Of a stretch of DNA of 64,000 nucleotides, positions 34,151 through 45,883 are shown one piece after another. Position numbers and translations under genes: made by a program. Within the stretch, counting starts at the first letter, position 1; each line of letters begins with the position of its first letter. The DNA comes from Molossus alvarezi (taxonomy: Eukaryota; Chordata; Mammalia; Chiroptera; Molossidae). The notes below the pieces were generated by a model. That model saw nothing but the letters and a program-made list of their open reading frames with translations. It was not told where the DNA came from and made no database searches. The stretch is from NCBI GenBank assembly GCA_037176705.1, contig CM073886.1, forward strand, positions 92,496,501 to 92,560,500, given 5' to 3'.

Positions 34151-35149
34151 AAAAAACAACCTAGCAAAAGTAGGTAAGAAAGAAAAGCAAAACAACAAAT
34201 TCATCTAGTCTTTTGCGAGTTCACAATTAATTTTTTCAAATCTCCTTTTCCTCTAAATTTCACCTACCTGTTGAAAATAATGACAATATCTAAAGATACT
34301 GCGAAGATCTACCAAGAAAGGGAGAATTTTCTTTCAGAAGGTAAGTTCTCCAGCCTGGGTTGACATTATTTAAAGCTTTTAAAAAAAAAAAAGTGTGAAA
34401 TACTAACAGAAAACATTGTTGGAACAGGAAGGAATAATGAGAGAAATAACTGCTTTAGATAGCATCCAGAGACCACAGAGCAAAAGAAATGTTCAGGACT
34501 TCATATGAATGTGAACTGGCATGTTCTAGGGAAGACAGGCCCCCAGAGAGGGACAGAACAGGTCACCCCTTTAAACAGCTGTGCCCTCCATGGTCATCAG
34601 CAGGATGAACCATGAACAAGACATCCTTCCACCTAAAGTCCATCTTCTGACAGTTCACAATGGTGGTTCGCCATCCTCGCCACTCCAGAGGATCTCAGGT
34701 ATTGATAACGCCAACGTTCTGTCTATCCTAACTGTGTCTGCAGTACATGGAGGGGAGAGAGTGTGGCCCTAAATTACTAAGAGGATATGATGTTTCCTTT
34801 GGTGGGGGTGTGGAGGATTTGTGTAAACAATAAATGGGAACTAGGTCCACTACAATCAGTCCCCAAATATAAATTAAAAGTTACATCGGCATCTCTTATG
34901 GCTCCAACTACATCTTCAGCATAAAGGGAAGAGGAAATAAAAAGCATAAAATGAACACCAGCTTTTGTTTCTTTATTGTTCTGTGGGGAGGTTTTTGAAG
35001 TTTTTATTTTAGCAACTAGCACTGAAGATAACTGAAAATAACAACGTTTATTTTTTTAGTTGATTAAAAAAATCCTTAACTTTAGATGCTTTGTAAACCA
35101 GGTTGCTAAAAAAGCAGTCCTAATTATTTGAGTGAATTTTTTTTTCTAA
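34151..35149. other. Unassigned non-coding stretch
   Basis: Nothing recognised; an A-run lies at 34380-34392. Confidence 0.45.
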
Positions 35150-35225
35150 GTTAATTCAGTTAAACCAATATTTATTTAGTGATTATTTTGTGCCAAACAT
35201 TCATATGATATCATTGATATGATCG
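35150..35225 (-). mobile_element. Possible L2 3'-end scrap
   Basis: 'accaatatttatttagtgat' then 'tattttgtgccaaacattc' resembles the antisense L2 terminus. Confidence 0.4.
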
Positions 35226-35284
35226 TGAATCTGATAATACCAGTCTCTCCCTCCCCCTCTCTCTCCTTCTCTCTCTCTGTCTTT

Positions 35285-35311
35285 GTGTGTGTGTGTGTGC
35301 GTGTGTGTGTA
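35285..35311. repeat. (GT)n microsatellite
   Basis: About 13 GT units with one GC interruption, just before the mariner-like MITE and after a CT-rich stretch. Confidence 0.93.
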
Positions 35312-35317
35312 TACATA

Positions 35318-35445
35318 CAGGGTGGGGCAAAAGTAGGTTTACAGTTGTGAGTACATGAAATACAGTTTATTCTTGTATTATTACTTATTAATTACTGTAT
35401 TATTTTCCATACGAACAACTGTAAACCTACTCTTGCCCCACCCTG
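35318..35445 (+). mobile_element. Mariner-like MITE, copy 3 (best preserved)
   Basis: A 128-bp element beginning 'cagggtggggcaaaagtagg' and ending with its inverse. The first and last 31 bp are reverse complements apart from one A/G difference. TA dinucleotides flank it at 35316-35317 and 35446-35447, the hallmark of Tc1/mariner insertion. The interior is AT-rich and non-coding. Mobilisation would need transposase from an autonomous relative. Confidence 0.93.
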
Positions 35446-35539
35446 TATATAAAATCTCTGTCTGACTCATTCTCTAAGGTTACTTTGAAATCCAGTCTTT
35501 CTCTCCCAGGTACTCAAGCCACTTACTCAAGATGATCTA

Positions 35540-35591
35540 GTTTTGATTTGGAAGGTGGACTAGTTCTCTAGTCCACCTTCCAAATCAAAAC
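35540..35591. repeat. Perfect inverted repeat, 24-bp arms with 4-nt loop
   Basis: Arms 35540-35563 and 35568-35591 are exact reverse complements around the spacer TTCT (35564-35567). The right arm begins 'ctagtccaccttccaaatca'. It lies 94 bp after the mariner-like MITE and shares no sequence with it. No target duplication flanks it. Confidence 0.97.
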
Positions 35592-36013
35592 ATGAAGCAG
35601 AGCTCAGACAGGTTGACCTTATGCCACCCTTGAGGCATTCTAACCATAACTACATGCTCTCTAGTTCCCAGGGCTCTGATTTCCACAGTTGTTCAAATTC
35701 AAATTGTTTTATTTTCAGGAAAACTCCACAAAAGCCATGTAATGCTGGCCCACATTTCCCTGCGTGCCTACTGAGGGGTTTGTCCCTAGCTGGCACCTGT
35801 ATCACCCAACCTGAGGGCAACTGTACAAGAGATCTGTGCTGAGAGAAGGAAGAGCCAAGAAAGAGAAACGGAGCGAGTACACATTTATACCTATGAGCTT
35901 TGAAATAAGTATACTGTGGGCCTTCTTCTGAGGTGCACCCATATGTGCCCTTGGCACGTGGCTGACCAAGGTGGGCCAGCTGTTTGCTTTCTGAGGCTTT
36001 GTACAGCAAGCCT
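35592..36013. other. Unassigned non-coding stretch
   Basis: Nothing recognised. Overlapping short open frames on both strands have no protein features. Confidence 0.4.
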
Positions 36014-36028
36014 TCATCACCTACTTTG

Positions 36029-36260
36029 TTTTATTTTTATTTTTTTAATATTTTTTTCTTTATTGATTTTAGAGAGAGAGGAAGGGAGAGGGAGAGAGAG
36101 ATAGAAACATCGATGAGAGAGAACATCAATTGGCCACCTCCTGCATGCCCCACACTGGGGATGGGGCCTACAACCTGGGCATGTGCCCTAACCAGGAATC
36201 GAACCGGCGACCTCTCGGTGCATGGGTCGACGCTCAACCACTGAGCCATACTGGCTGGGC
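36029..36260 (-). mobile_element. VES-type tRNA SINE, type B, with perfect 15-bp target duplication
   Basis: Target duplication 'tcatcacctactttg' at 36014-36028 and 36261-36275. Minus strand: 'gcccagccagtatggctcag', 'gccggttcgattcctggtta', 'gcacatgcccaggttgtagg', 'ggaggtggccaattgatgtt', CT-rich stretch and 'aatcaataaag' tail with extra A/T-rich sequence. Confidence 0.98.
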
Positions 36261-36275
36261 TCATCACCTACTTTG

Positions 36276-36774
36276 ATTATGCATTGTCCAGATATGTAAA
36301 TTAGTATTTGTCTATTAACCAAGGACGTTAACAAAATCACTCCTTCTAAAATCGTCATGTTAATTGTAATTAGACATACCGCCTCACAGGACCCCAGTGC
36401 ATTTCCTTAAGCTCTGTGTGTTGCTTTTCATTGGATGCCAACCTAGGGTCTTGGAAAAACCTGGGGAAGTGTATGTTGGTTCAAAGAGCTTTTGTTTTGT
36501 TTCATTTTTGTTTTTTGCATTTTCTTTTACAAATTTAAGATGATCAAATGTTTGTCTCAGCTATTAGCAAAGAAGCCTTAGGGTTCTATTAAAAAGTATT
36601 CAACATTAAATAAAGCATTAGACATGCTGTACTAAATCCCTAATAGGAACAAAATCTAGTAAAATACACTCATGTAATAAAAATGTTGATGATACTAAAG
36701 TCATGAAAAAAGAACATCCCTCTGTGATTCAAAGAAGACAAGGGACATTTTCATCGACATGATCTGTAGCTTCA
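36276..36774. other. Unassigned non-coding stretch
   Basis: No repeat recognised; start of a 16.6-kb interval lacking VES SINEs. Confidence 0.45.
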
Positions 36775-36990
36775 CTAGCTTGATAGCTACTGCTAAGTGT
36801 CTGTTCTGCCCTGAGCACAGAGCCTTGTGTTTGTACACGTCATCGCATCTGTTTTCCCCTTAGCTTTGTAAAGCAGGTATTACCCTCCCAACTCACTGAA
36901 GAGAAAAATCAAAGCTCAGGGAGGGTGAGCAAATTGCCCCAGGCGACACAGCGGAAGTAAGAGAGCAGAAACCAACGCCAGCCTAAGCTT
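36775..36990 (+). mobile_element. MIR SINE
   Basis: 'gtaaagcaggtattaccctc', 'actgaagagaaaaatcaaag', 'ctcagggagggtgagcaaat', 'tgccccaggcgacacagcgg' correspond to the MIR core and 3' part. Confidence 0.8.
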
Positions 36991-37534
36991 GCGGTAACCA
37001 CAAAGCCCCAGCAGCCGATCTAGCTGCCAGAGCATGAAGGTTGAGTACACGTGATATAGAAAAGGAAAGCGGCTAACTCCTCTTCCCTCTTGGAGTTTAT
37101 AATTTAGGACCAAGATCATCTCAGAATATGTCTCCCAGACCAAAGGTGACTTTCTAGCCTCAGGTTAAGCCAGAGCAATAGCCACCTTGGCCCTTGAATG
37201 TCCCACTCCGACCCTCAGAAATGTTTATTTCAGAGTTTCGCTTTGGCATTATTAACTTAGCTACTGTGCTAAGAAGCTGCTCCTTGGGAATGCCTATTGT
37301 GTTTCTGATTAGAATGTGCTGTGGTGCTGAGGATACCGGTCACTATTTCACATGGTTCTCCATTAAGAAGATTTAGAGCAAAAATTTTTCTCAGGTTTGA
37401 AGCCAGGAAAAATGTGGCTTTCTTGAGAAACAGGTATGTTTCTGTGGCTGTTGTGAGCCTTATGACTGATTGTGTTTCCCTTTTTGCTTTGACAGCTAGG
37501 GAGCTTAACACTAGCTGACTACAAAAAGTTGTAC
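36991..37534. other. Unassigned non-coding stretch
   Basis: No named repeat. Overlapping open frames at 37269-37562 (minus) and 37321-37518 (plus) have no recognisable domain. Confidence 0.4.
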
Positions 37535-37725
37535 AGAGCAACAGCATAGAAGATATAGTCAATAGTACTGTAATAACTATGTATGGTGTCAGATGGCTAC
37601 TAGCTAGACTTATAGGGTGATCACTTCATAAGTTATATAAATGTCCAATCACTACATTATACACCTGAAACTAATGTAATATTGTATGTCAACTGTAATT
37701 AATTTTTAAGCATTTAAAAAATAAA
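37535..37725 (+). mobile_element. L1/HAL1-type 3'-end fragment
   Basis: 'agatatagtcaatagtactg', 'taataactatgtatggtgtc', 'gtgatcacttcataagttat', 'acacctgaaactaatgtaat', 'atgtcaactgtaattaattt' and an A-rich tail; same ending as at 33058. Confidence 0.85.
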
Positions 37726-37769
37726 AAGAAATGAATAAAGAAGATATACAGAGCATTAGGCGCTGCCTC

Positions 37770-38105
37770 GTGTACTAATCATTTTCAAGGCTTCCTTTCA
37801 CTGCCCTAACCTTTTTTCCTCCTGTTTCCTCACTGCTGTAAGTGTTTTTCTCCTGTGGTATTATATTGCAGGTGTTCATGTAATGCTTTTTAAGTCCTAT
37901 CCTTAATAGAGGCATTCATCCATTTATTTCTGTGTGTAACAGAATCTCTATATTTGCATCTGGATCAGGTAAATATCCCCGTTAGACTGAGAGCCCCTCA
38001 AGGACAGGGAAGATACCTCACTCTTCTCCGTCTCTGTAGTACAAACCCTCTGCTTGGCACAGCATCCGCACCTACTAAACACTTATTGAATTGAATTTTG
38101 AAATA
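37770..38105 (+). mobile_element. L2 LINE 3' end
   Basis: 'gactgagagcccctcaagga', 'cagggaagatacctcactct', 'ctctgcttggcacagcatcc', 'aaacacttattgaattgaat' follow the L2 3' consensus order. Confidence 0.8.
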
Positions 38106-38519
38106 GCCCCAGGGAAGCTTTGAGAGAGACTGAAGAACTATTTAGAACTTTCAATGGCTGTCTCAGCACTTCAGTCCCTGTTAGATGAGGAAGCATCTTG
38201 TTTCCATTCTGGCTCTCAGCATAAGTGGAAAAGGAGATTCTCTTATACTAGAGTGCATGTCTAAAAAGGGCAGTCCCCCTAACAGAGCATCCCTAACACA
38301 GTGGCCCTAACACAGAGTCTCTAACACACCACACCCATTCAGAGCACCCACATGTCACGAGGGCTTAATAAATGTTTGCTGAATAAAAGTAAAAAACTGA
38401 GCATCTTGCTATCTATTGTGTTTAGAAGTGAGAATATGCTTTTTTCTTGTGCCTCCTTTTTATTCACCTCAGTAATCTGTTGAGTAAATGGAGCATTGCA
38501 TGGGGCCAAACACTGAGGT
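38106..38519. other. Unassigned stretch with a small degenerate tandem repeat
   Basis: 38270-38330 holds about four imperfect 14-15 bp units around 'ccctaacacag'. It is followed by 'gcttaataaatgtttgctga', which resembles another L2 3' end (38340-38392). Confidence 0.5.
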
Positions 38520-38750
38520 TGGGCTCAGATAGACTTGAGTTCAAATCCTGCTATACCATTAACCAGCCTTGCAACTACCCCTTCTAAGTCCTCAGGCTAT
38601 CTAACCCCTCTAAGCCTCCACTTTCTCACCTTTAAATCGTGATTAATCATAATATTTACTCATGAAATTATTATAAAGATTTAATGATACACATCAGTGC
38701 ACTTAGTTTGACACCTTGTATTCTGTGAATACTCAGTAAATGGCAACTGT
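38520..38750 (+). mobile_element. MIR SINE (MIRb-like)
   Basis: 'gagttcaaatcctgctatac', 'ctttctcacctttaaatcgt', 'ttattataaagatttaatga', 'actcagtaaatggcaac' in MIR order. Confidence 0.85.
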
Positions 38751-39879
38751 CTTACCTATTTTCTGATATTCTCTCCAAAGTCAAACATCAAATGTCTACC
38801 CTTAGAAAACTGAATTGTGACTAGCATGTTTGTGACCAAAATACCCTCTACTTCAAACCCTAACAGTATCTCAAACTTGCCCAAGTCTGGGCCCTGCAAG
38901 TTTTCGCCCTCCTCCCTCTACGGAGAGCTGCTGAGGGAGGGTCAAGAAGGAGCAGATACCGTCAAAATTCTCTCATACTCGGAATAATTGAAAAACGACA
39001 ATGGCTTCTTAACCATTTCAAAGAGCTATTGAGAAATGGGATTTGAATTTAAAATAAGTGTCATTAACCAGATTAAAATATTTGAGAACCTTGTGGCTGA
39101 CTTCTGTGGATTAGATTTAGAAAAACAAATATTATTCTAAATGAAACATGGACTGAATTTATGAGTTAGAGATAATTATTTGCTTTGAAAGACAAATCTC
39201 TTCACAGTGAAGACAGTATAAAAATATATTTGCATTTAATTTAGTCTTCGTGAAAGACATTGTATACTTACCTACAAAGAACTCAATCTCAGAGCCTATG
39301 AGTTGGTTATTAGTATAATCTCTTGCTGAAGCCTTATCCTCAAGTCACCACAAACCCACCTGGGTCTTTTGTATGCTCCATCTGCATGGAGCGGAAAGAG
39401 AATGACATTAGCATCGAGTCTGCTCAAAAATCAACTTTGCATTTAGAGATAGGATGAAGAAGCCACTGAATAGACTTGGGCCTCCTTAGTGCAGAAATGT
39501 GTGTCTCTGGGAACTTTGACTTCAAGGTCATGAGCACCATTGTTGGGGGTGTTCTACAACTACCCAAACTAGAGCACAAAGAACTCATATTCAGACTCTT
39601 CAGGTCCATCTCAGTTTCAAGGAGTCAAATTGAGTGTTTTGTCTCTCTCTCTTCTCATCCCACATCCCTAAAAGAAGGCCTATCCTCCATCTGATGATTC
39701 TAAGTGGGCAACCAAATGACTCCGCCAGCTGCATTACACCCTGAGTCCACGAGGAGACACAACACGAAGCATGAGCACACCTCACTGAGGTGGCAGTCTC
39801 CTCCTAGAGTGAGCTTGTCACTGCTAACAGACAGCTTCTATTTGAGAACGGATGCTTGTGTTCTTATATATTGCATAGT
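38751..39879. other. Unassigned, repeat-poor stretch
   Basis: 39000-39260 is AT-rich, with homeodomain-type motifs ('ataattatttg', 'tttaatttag') and no repeat signature. No gene seen. Confidence 0.35.
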
Positions 39880-39995
39880 GGCTAAGAGCATGGATTTGGA
39901 GTCTGACTTCAAGGGTTGGAATCACTGTGTGACCTTAGGCAAGTCTCTCTTGCTTACTTCAGAGAGTTGTTGGGATGATTAAATGAATTAATGTC
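39880..39995 (+). mobile_element. MIR SINE fragment
   Basis: 'agcatggatttggagtctga', 'gtgtgaccttaggcaagtct', 'ttgttgggatgattaaatga' match the central MIR region. Confidence 0.8.
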
Positions 39996-40001
39996 TATTA
40001 G

Positions 40002-40110
40002 TCTGCCTGAGCTACCATAACAAAAGACCATAGGCTGTGTGGTTTAAACAACACAAATTTATTTTCTCACAGTCCTGGAGGTAAGAATGTCCAAGTGGCT
40101 GAAAAGTACA
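40002..40110 (-). mobile_element. MLT1-type LTR end fragment
   Basis: 'attagtctgcctgagctacc', 'ataacaaaagaccataggct', 'ttattttctcacagtcctgg' is the antisense 3' end of a MaLR LTR; the rest is missing. Confidence 0.75.
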
Positions 40111-40477
40111 ACCCAGTGGGCCTGGAAGGGAAGAAAATCAGAAATATTTTGGGGAACCACTAAAGCCTACACGAGATCATGTCTGACAGTCAAATGCTGA
40201 AGCATAGTGTTTCTAATACTGAAACAGGGTTAAGGACATATTTGTAAAACACAGGTAAAAATTGTCTAACTTGGCTCTAACTGATTGGGTGATTTTTGTC
40301 TTTCTCTTTTGGTTGGTGGCTAAAAGCAGTATAATTATTCTTCCAACTCCAAGTCAAGCCAAATATGGGAAAATAACCAACTGTTGCTCTAGGGGTTAGG
40401 GATAGTAGGGGACAAGAACGGGGAAGAAGGCCAGAGGATGGGTAGGAGCTTCATTTCCTATGTTCAAAGGATGCTGT
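40111..40477. other. Unassigned non-coding stretch
   Basis: Sequence between two antisense MaLR pieces; nothing recognised. Confidence 0.4.
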
Positions 40478-40850
40478 CTTCATCTGTTTAGGCTGCTATA
40501 AAATGGGGGGAAATACCATAGATGGGGGTACTTTAAAAACAACAAAACACTTATTTCTCACAGTTCTGGAGGCTGGGAAGTCCAAGATCAAAGTATGAGC
40601 AGATTCAATGTCTGATGAGAGCCCACTTTCTGACATAGACAGCCGTCTTCTCACCATGTCCTCACGGGGCACAAGGGTTGAGAGAGCTTTCTGGGGCCTC
40701 TTCTATAAGACACGAATCCCATTCATGAGAACTCCATCGTCTAGAGCTAATCACCTCCCAAAGGTCCTACCTCTTCATACCATCACACTGGGGATTAGGC
40801 TTCATGACATGAATTTGGGGGGACACAAATGTCAGTTCATAACATTTCCC
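40478..40850 (-). mobile_element. MLT1/MST-type MaLR LTR, nearly full length
   Basis: Antisense order: 'catctgtttaggctgctata', 'tctcacagttctggaggctg', 'ggaagtccaagatcaaagta', 'tcttctcaccatgtcctcac', 'gaatcccattcatgagaact', 'aatcacctcccaaaggtcct', 'gaatttggggggacacaaat'. As internal sequence continues to the right, this is the 3' LTR of a minus-strand provirus. Confidence 0.88.
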
Positions 40851-41545
40851 TCCTAGTCCCCCAAAATTCACATCCTTCTTTCATGTAAACTACATTCACT
40901 TCACCCCCAAAACCTCAAAAGTCTAAACTCATTCTAGCATCAACTAAGTCTAAAGTCCAAAGTACCATCAAAATACCATTTAAATCAGATATGGGTGAGA
41001 CATGAAGTTCAATTTATCTGGAGGAAAACTCTCCAGCTGTGAACCCATGAAACCTAACCAGGTGTGTGCTTCCAAAATAACATGGTGAGGCAGACATAGG
41101 ATAGACATTCCCATTTTAACAGAGAGAAGTGGGAAAGAAGAAAAGGGTTACAGATCCTAAGTAAGTCCAAACTTAAGGGAGCAAATTCCTTTAGGCCTTA
41201 TGGCTCAAAATTCATCCTTCTGGGCTAGATGCTCAGCCATCTGGACCCAGTGGCAATGTCATCCCCATGGCTTTGCAGGATGCTGCCACCACAGCTATGT
41301 TCAAGGACCCACCCACATCACAGTGTGCTCTCAGGTCCACAGCTCCTTGCAGCGGCACTACCCCTAGTGTATTGGGCTGGAGTGGAGGGATGGAATGCAT
41401 TTTGGTCTGAACAGGAGTGGTGGCCCCACCCTTTGAAGTCATTCTGCCTCCTAGCCCCTGCACTCTGGACCTCTGATGATCTCTGAATCATCTTTGGGGG
41501 TGGTCATAGGGTTCACTTCCCCTTGTCTGAAGTAATAGCACTTGA
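40851..41545 (-). mobile_element. MaLR internal sequence
   Basis: Continuous with the LTR on its left. Composition and short matches ('tagtcccccaaaattcac', 'ccaaggacccacccacatc'-like strings) fit the non-coding interior of ERVL-MaLR elements. No gag, pol or env frame and no second LTR to the right. Confidence 0.6.
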
Positions 41546-41684
41546 TTGTTTAGGTCAATGGTTCATAACCATAGTAATATCCTTATCAAATACCCTGCAT
41601 TCCTCTCTTTAGGGACTCTGATTGTACATACATTGGGCTGCGTTGAGTTGTCCCATGACTCACTGATGCTGTTTTATTTCAGGT

Positions 41685-41725
41685 CTTTTGTTTGTTTGTT
41701 TGTTTGTTTGTTTGTTTGTTTGTTT
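41685..41725. repeat. (TTTG)n microsatellite
   Basis: About ten perfect tetranucleotide units. Confidence 0.97.
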
Positions 41726-41743
41726 CATACTGGATAGCTTCCA

Positions 41744-42775
41744 TTGCTATATATTCAAGTTTGCTCATCTTTTCCTTCTTCAATATCTAATGTGTTGTTT
41801 ATTCCATTCGCTGTATTTTTCATCTTAGACATTTCATTTTCATCTCCAAAAGTTGTATATGGTTCTTTCTTTTATCTTTCAAGTCTTAACATATGCAATA
41901 TTTTCTCTATCTTTTTGAACATGTGGAATTCAGTTATAGCAACTGTTTTAATATCTTTGCTACTAATTCTATCATCTGTGTCATTTATGGGTATGTTTCT
42001 ATTGACTGATATTTGTCTTTATATAAATCATATTTTTTTTTATTTCTCTGTATGCCTAATAATTCTTTATTGGATGCCAGACATTGGGAAATTTTTCTTT
42101 GATGAGTGCTGAATATTTTTGTATGCCTATGTTCTCAAACTTTGTTCTGGAATAGTTATATTATTTGATTCAGTCATCTTTGTTTAGGTCTAAATGTGTC
42201 CCACTACTGAGGCAATGCCCTTCTGAATACTCTTATTTTTCTGGTGTCCTTTGGATTATGACATTTTCCACTCTTGCTGGTAGGAGCACTAGTACCAGCT
42301 CTGGGTGAGTTCCACAAAAGTTCCCTCTGCTCTTTTTCAGTGGTTCTCTTCCCAGAGTTGGATAGCTTCCCACACGCATGCCCTGATCAGTAGTGTTAAG
42401 GAGGACTCTCTGCAGATCTCCAGAGCTTTTTCTCTGTCCAGCTGCCTCCTCACCAGTACTCTGTCCTGCAAATTCAAGCCACTCTGGCTGTACTAGCCTT
42501 CTAGCTCTACCTCTTCATATCAAGGAGATCACTGGGCTCCCTGGGGTTCCTGTTCCCTGCATTGCAGCCTGGAACCTCACTCCAGACACTGAGCTGAAGA
42601 AAGCACGTGGTTCGCCTGGTTGGTTTTCCCACTCGCAGAGATCCACATCCTAACTGTGTCTGAAAACCATCGTTTCATATATTTTGTCAAGTTTTTAGAT
42701 AAGAGGGTAAACCCAGTCTCTCTTGTTCCTTCTTGTCTAGAAGGACATTTTTAAGAGAGAAACTGGCTCCTTACT
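41744..42775 (-). mobile_element. L1M-like 5' UTR, antisense
   Basis: 'tattggatgccagacattgg', 'cactactgaggcaatgccct', 'ctctgcagatctccagagct', 'ttcatatattttgtcaagtt' and a final stretch near 'cttgtctagaagg' follow the order of the 5' UTR of ancient L1 elements read backwards. No ORF1 sequence is joined on its left. Confidence 0.6.
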
Positions 42776-43499
42776 TTATATTTTGCTTTATCATCACAAA
42801 TTCAAGTTATATAATATGATTTTCTCTTGTAGAAAATGAAAGATTGAATTAAACAGGGAAATATAGCACTCAAAAATTAACTCAGTTTTTAATTTTCATA
42901 AATTGTAAGCCCTAGTTATAGTTCAAAAACCATCTTTAACTTGCAGTTTTTATATGTTTTTTTTTTAATTATCTTTATTTTCACTAACTTTAATCATCAT
43001 GGGATACATTTAATATTCTAAAATATTTCTGCTTTGTTCATATTGTATTTTTAATATATTCTCAAACAATTTTCAAACTGGAAGAAGTCTTAACTTCTTG
43101 TAGCTTTTTTCTACATGACAAGTAGACCTGGAGAGCTATATTTTTGGTGCACTGTAACACAGTTACCCAGGGGCAGAGTAAAACACCAGAATCCATCTTT
43201 CCTGTCATTAAATCACTGATGTACTCAGCAATCAACCAGGGAACCCAACTGAGTGCCAGGCATTGCTCGAGACATTTTCTGCCAAACTAGTTTTTTCCCT
43301 ACCCCAGTGATGCTCATGGTCTAATAGTCATGACAGTCATGCAACAGATCATTAGAATGCAATGTGGAAAATGCACCCATGGAGGTGAGCACAGGATGCA
43401 GTGGGAATAGGAAGGGAGTGATTTTATTGTTGCTGCTGTGTTCAAAGTCACAGCTCTATTTCTCCCCTTAATATTAGACATCAAGTCTTCCTAAACCCT
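42776..43499. other. Unassigned non-coding stretch
   Basis: AT-rich, no named repeat. Confidence 0.4.
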
Positions 43500-43690
43500 T
43501 TATTAAAGTGTTGCATACACACAGAAAAGTGTATAAATCATTTTCATTAAAAAAAAAAAAACCCCACCCAAGTAATCAGTACCCAAATCAAGAAACAGAA
43601 CATTATCAGCACCGGGGAAGTCCCGTTCTAGTCACGCCATCCCCCCAAGCCCCAGCCTCATCAAGGATAACTCACGGTGACCATGCCTGA
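43500..43690. mobile_element. Probable ancient L1-associated fragment
   Basis: 'aatcaagaaacagaacatta', 'tcagcaccggggaagtcc', 'atcaaggataactcacggtg' match in order a dispersed L1M-type non-coding sequence. An A-run lies at 43549-43560. Confidence 0.45.
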
Positions 43691-45883
43691 GGAAGCAGAG
43701 CAAATTCTCCCAGGAGGGGCCACGTAGGCTGCTTCCCAGTCCATTGGTCTCTCCACTGCACCAGATGTTTCTCTTGTTAAAGCCCTTTACAATCTTCCAA
43801 AATTCACAGATTCCACAGAAATCTCTTCTGTTTGATTAAATATGGGGTATCACTACAATGTATAATTTGGAGGACTCATGTCTGAAAGATTTTTTAAATA
43901 CCATCAGGTGGGTTTCACCTTACAAGTTTCCCTGAGGCACACAGGCACTTCCAGAATCACTCCATGGATTGTTTTTTAAGCAACAGCAAACACAAGTGTC
44001 CGAGTTCCAGGTATGACACTGATGACTGCAGTTGTCAGGCAAACTCTGTTATTACATTCGAAAATCAACTAGTCAGTGTTTTCTTTGTCTTTCAAAATAA
44101 TTAAAATCAGTATGTTTCGTCAATGAGTAAAACAGAAACCTGTAATAATGATCAACTCTATAAATATTTTCCTGTCCAAAACAAAATGACACGTTGACTC
44201 TAACAAGACAATGTCCTGGTGACGTGTGGATGTTCCTGGAGAGAAGAGATTATGACAGTGCTGTACCGAAGAGACTCTGCTTTCAGAGCACTGACAGGGG
44301 TCTTTCTTCCTGGTTATCTTCATGATACCCTGGTATATGAACAGTGTTAGCCCTTGGGTTGTGCCTTTCAGAAGATGGGGATGAAGAGGAAAGGGAAATG
44401 GAAGGAACAGGTAATGCTATGAGAATGCCTACAACCCAAAATACTTAGAGCATCAACATCTAAATTTCTATACTAAGAAATGCATTGTAGGGGTGCTGTT
44501 AACATCAACCCTAATTAATTATTAAATTAATTCCTTAATGTAGATCAATTTGCTTTTAAGTTAGCACCGGGAAAGGAACCTATGAAATGTTAACAGGGGA
44601 TGAAAGTTAAAGAAATGAAATACTGCGGAGGAGGACTGAGTTTGACTTCTGCTGCTTGTCCCTTGGTTGTATTTCGCAAAACCAAATTTGCCTTTCAGTC
44701 CTTTATTAGACTCTTTCCATTAAAAAGAGATCTATTATGCTTCACAAATTTTGTAATCCACAACTCAAACAATTATCTAAAAAATCATCAAAACCAGATG
44801 CTACTGTATCAAATTTGTGTGAAAAATGCTTCACTACCTAATTTTACATCTCTCCAAAGCCCCAGTCAATGATGTTGTTATGGCTGAGGATAATGTTTGT
44901 GGGTTTGATCAATCTTGTCAAGTCCTACAGGTAGCCCTAGCATCACAAAATACCTGTTTTATTCAAACATTGACTGCAATAGTTGACTGTTTCAATAATT
45001 TTCATTACAATTATGGAAATTATTTTGTATGTGCCTTCTTGTTCTTGCCTCAGAATTGAGTGGGAAACACAGGATAAAATGTATTTTGATGTCATTGCAT
45101 TTAGGGTTATCTTAGAAGGACAATCTATGCTGCTATGAACTCTAGAAGAGCATTGCTCTTTCATCTTTAAATTATGTATCTATTTTCTTCCAGATGTTCT
45201 AGCTCAGGAAAGAATCTTTGACAATTCGATCAAGGCTTAGAAGTGGATCCTGGAAGACACTCATAGATCCTAGAGAGGGTCCTGATTTTGGAGAGAGCAA
45301 CTTTGAGAACAGATAATGAGGCCTTGAGGACAGGGACAGCTACTGGTGCTTATTCTGGGGTGAAAAGCATCTTGGCATGAAATATCTCAGAAGGAGGATC
45401 TAGAGGTTTCTAGCTCCAAGGAAAATCATGCACCACACTGTGGGTGGGATGCAGACCCTGAAAGTGAGGAATCATCATTCTGCATCCCTCTTACCTCTAA
45501 CCCTAGAGTAAAGTCACCTAAGACTACACTTTCCTGTTGATGTACAATGGACTAGAGGAGGGAGACTTTTATAATAAGGGATCCAAGATAGAGAGGAGGG
45601 TAACCAGGGCACTGAAGCTCTTTTAGTGTCTAAGACCTTTGGCTTTAGCTAGTCTAAAAACTACAATGTTTACATCAACTAGCCTGGGTTTATGTCTATT
45701 GAAGAACCACAGGTATTTAGGAGTCACTGTCCACTGGAACCTGTGCTAGAAGTGTGTATGGGTGTGTAAGAGAGAAGATGGGAAGGGAGGAGAGGGAGGG
45801 AGAAGAAAGAACATTCATAAACTGTCTACTGGGACAAATGGTTACAAGAATTATTGTGGTGATTGCTTCATAAGATATAAGGG
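43691..45883. other. Unassigned non-coding stretch
   Basis: About 2.2 kb without a repeat I can name; GA-rich patch at 45770-45810. Open frames of 67-90 codons have no domain signatures. Confidence 0.4.

Noticed and set aside
35540..35591. microRNA precursor
   Set aside because: The stem is only 24 bp, perfectly paired with a 4-nt loop; a typical precursor has a longer imperfect stem and larger loop. Kept only as a structural curiosity.
38270..38330. Interstitial telomeric repeat
   Set aside because: Contains 'ccctaa' but not in (CCCTAA)n; the period is 14-15 bp.
40478..41545. Retroviral coding capacity in the MaLR element
   Set aside because: MaLR interiors are non-coding; no gag, protease, polymerase or envelope motif is visible in any frame.
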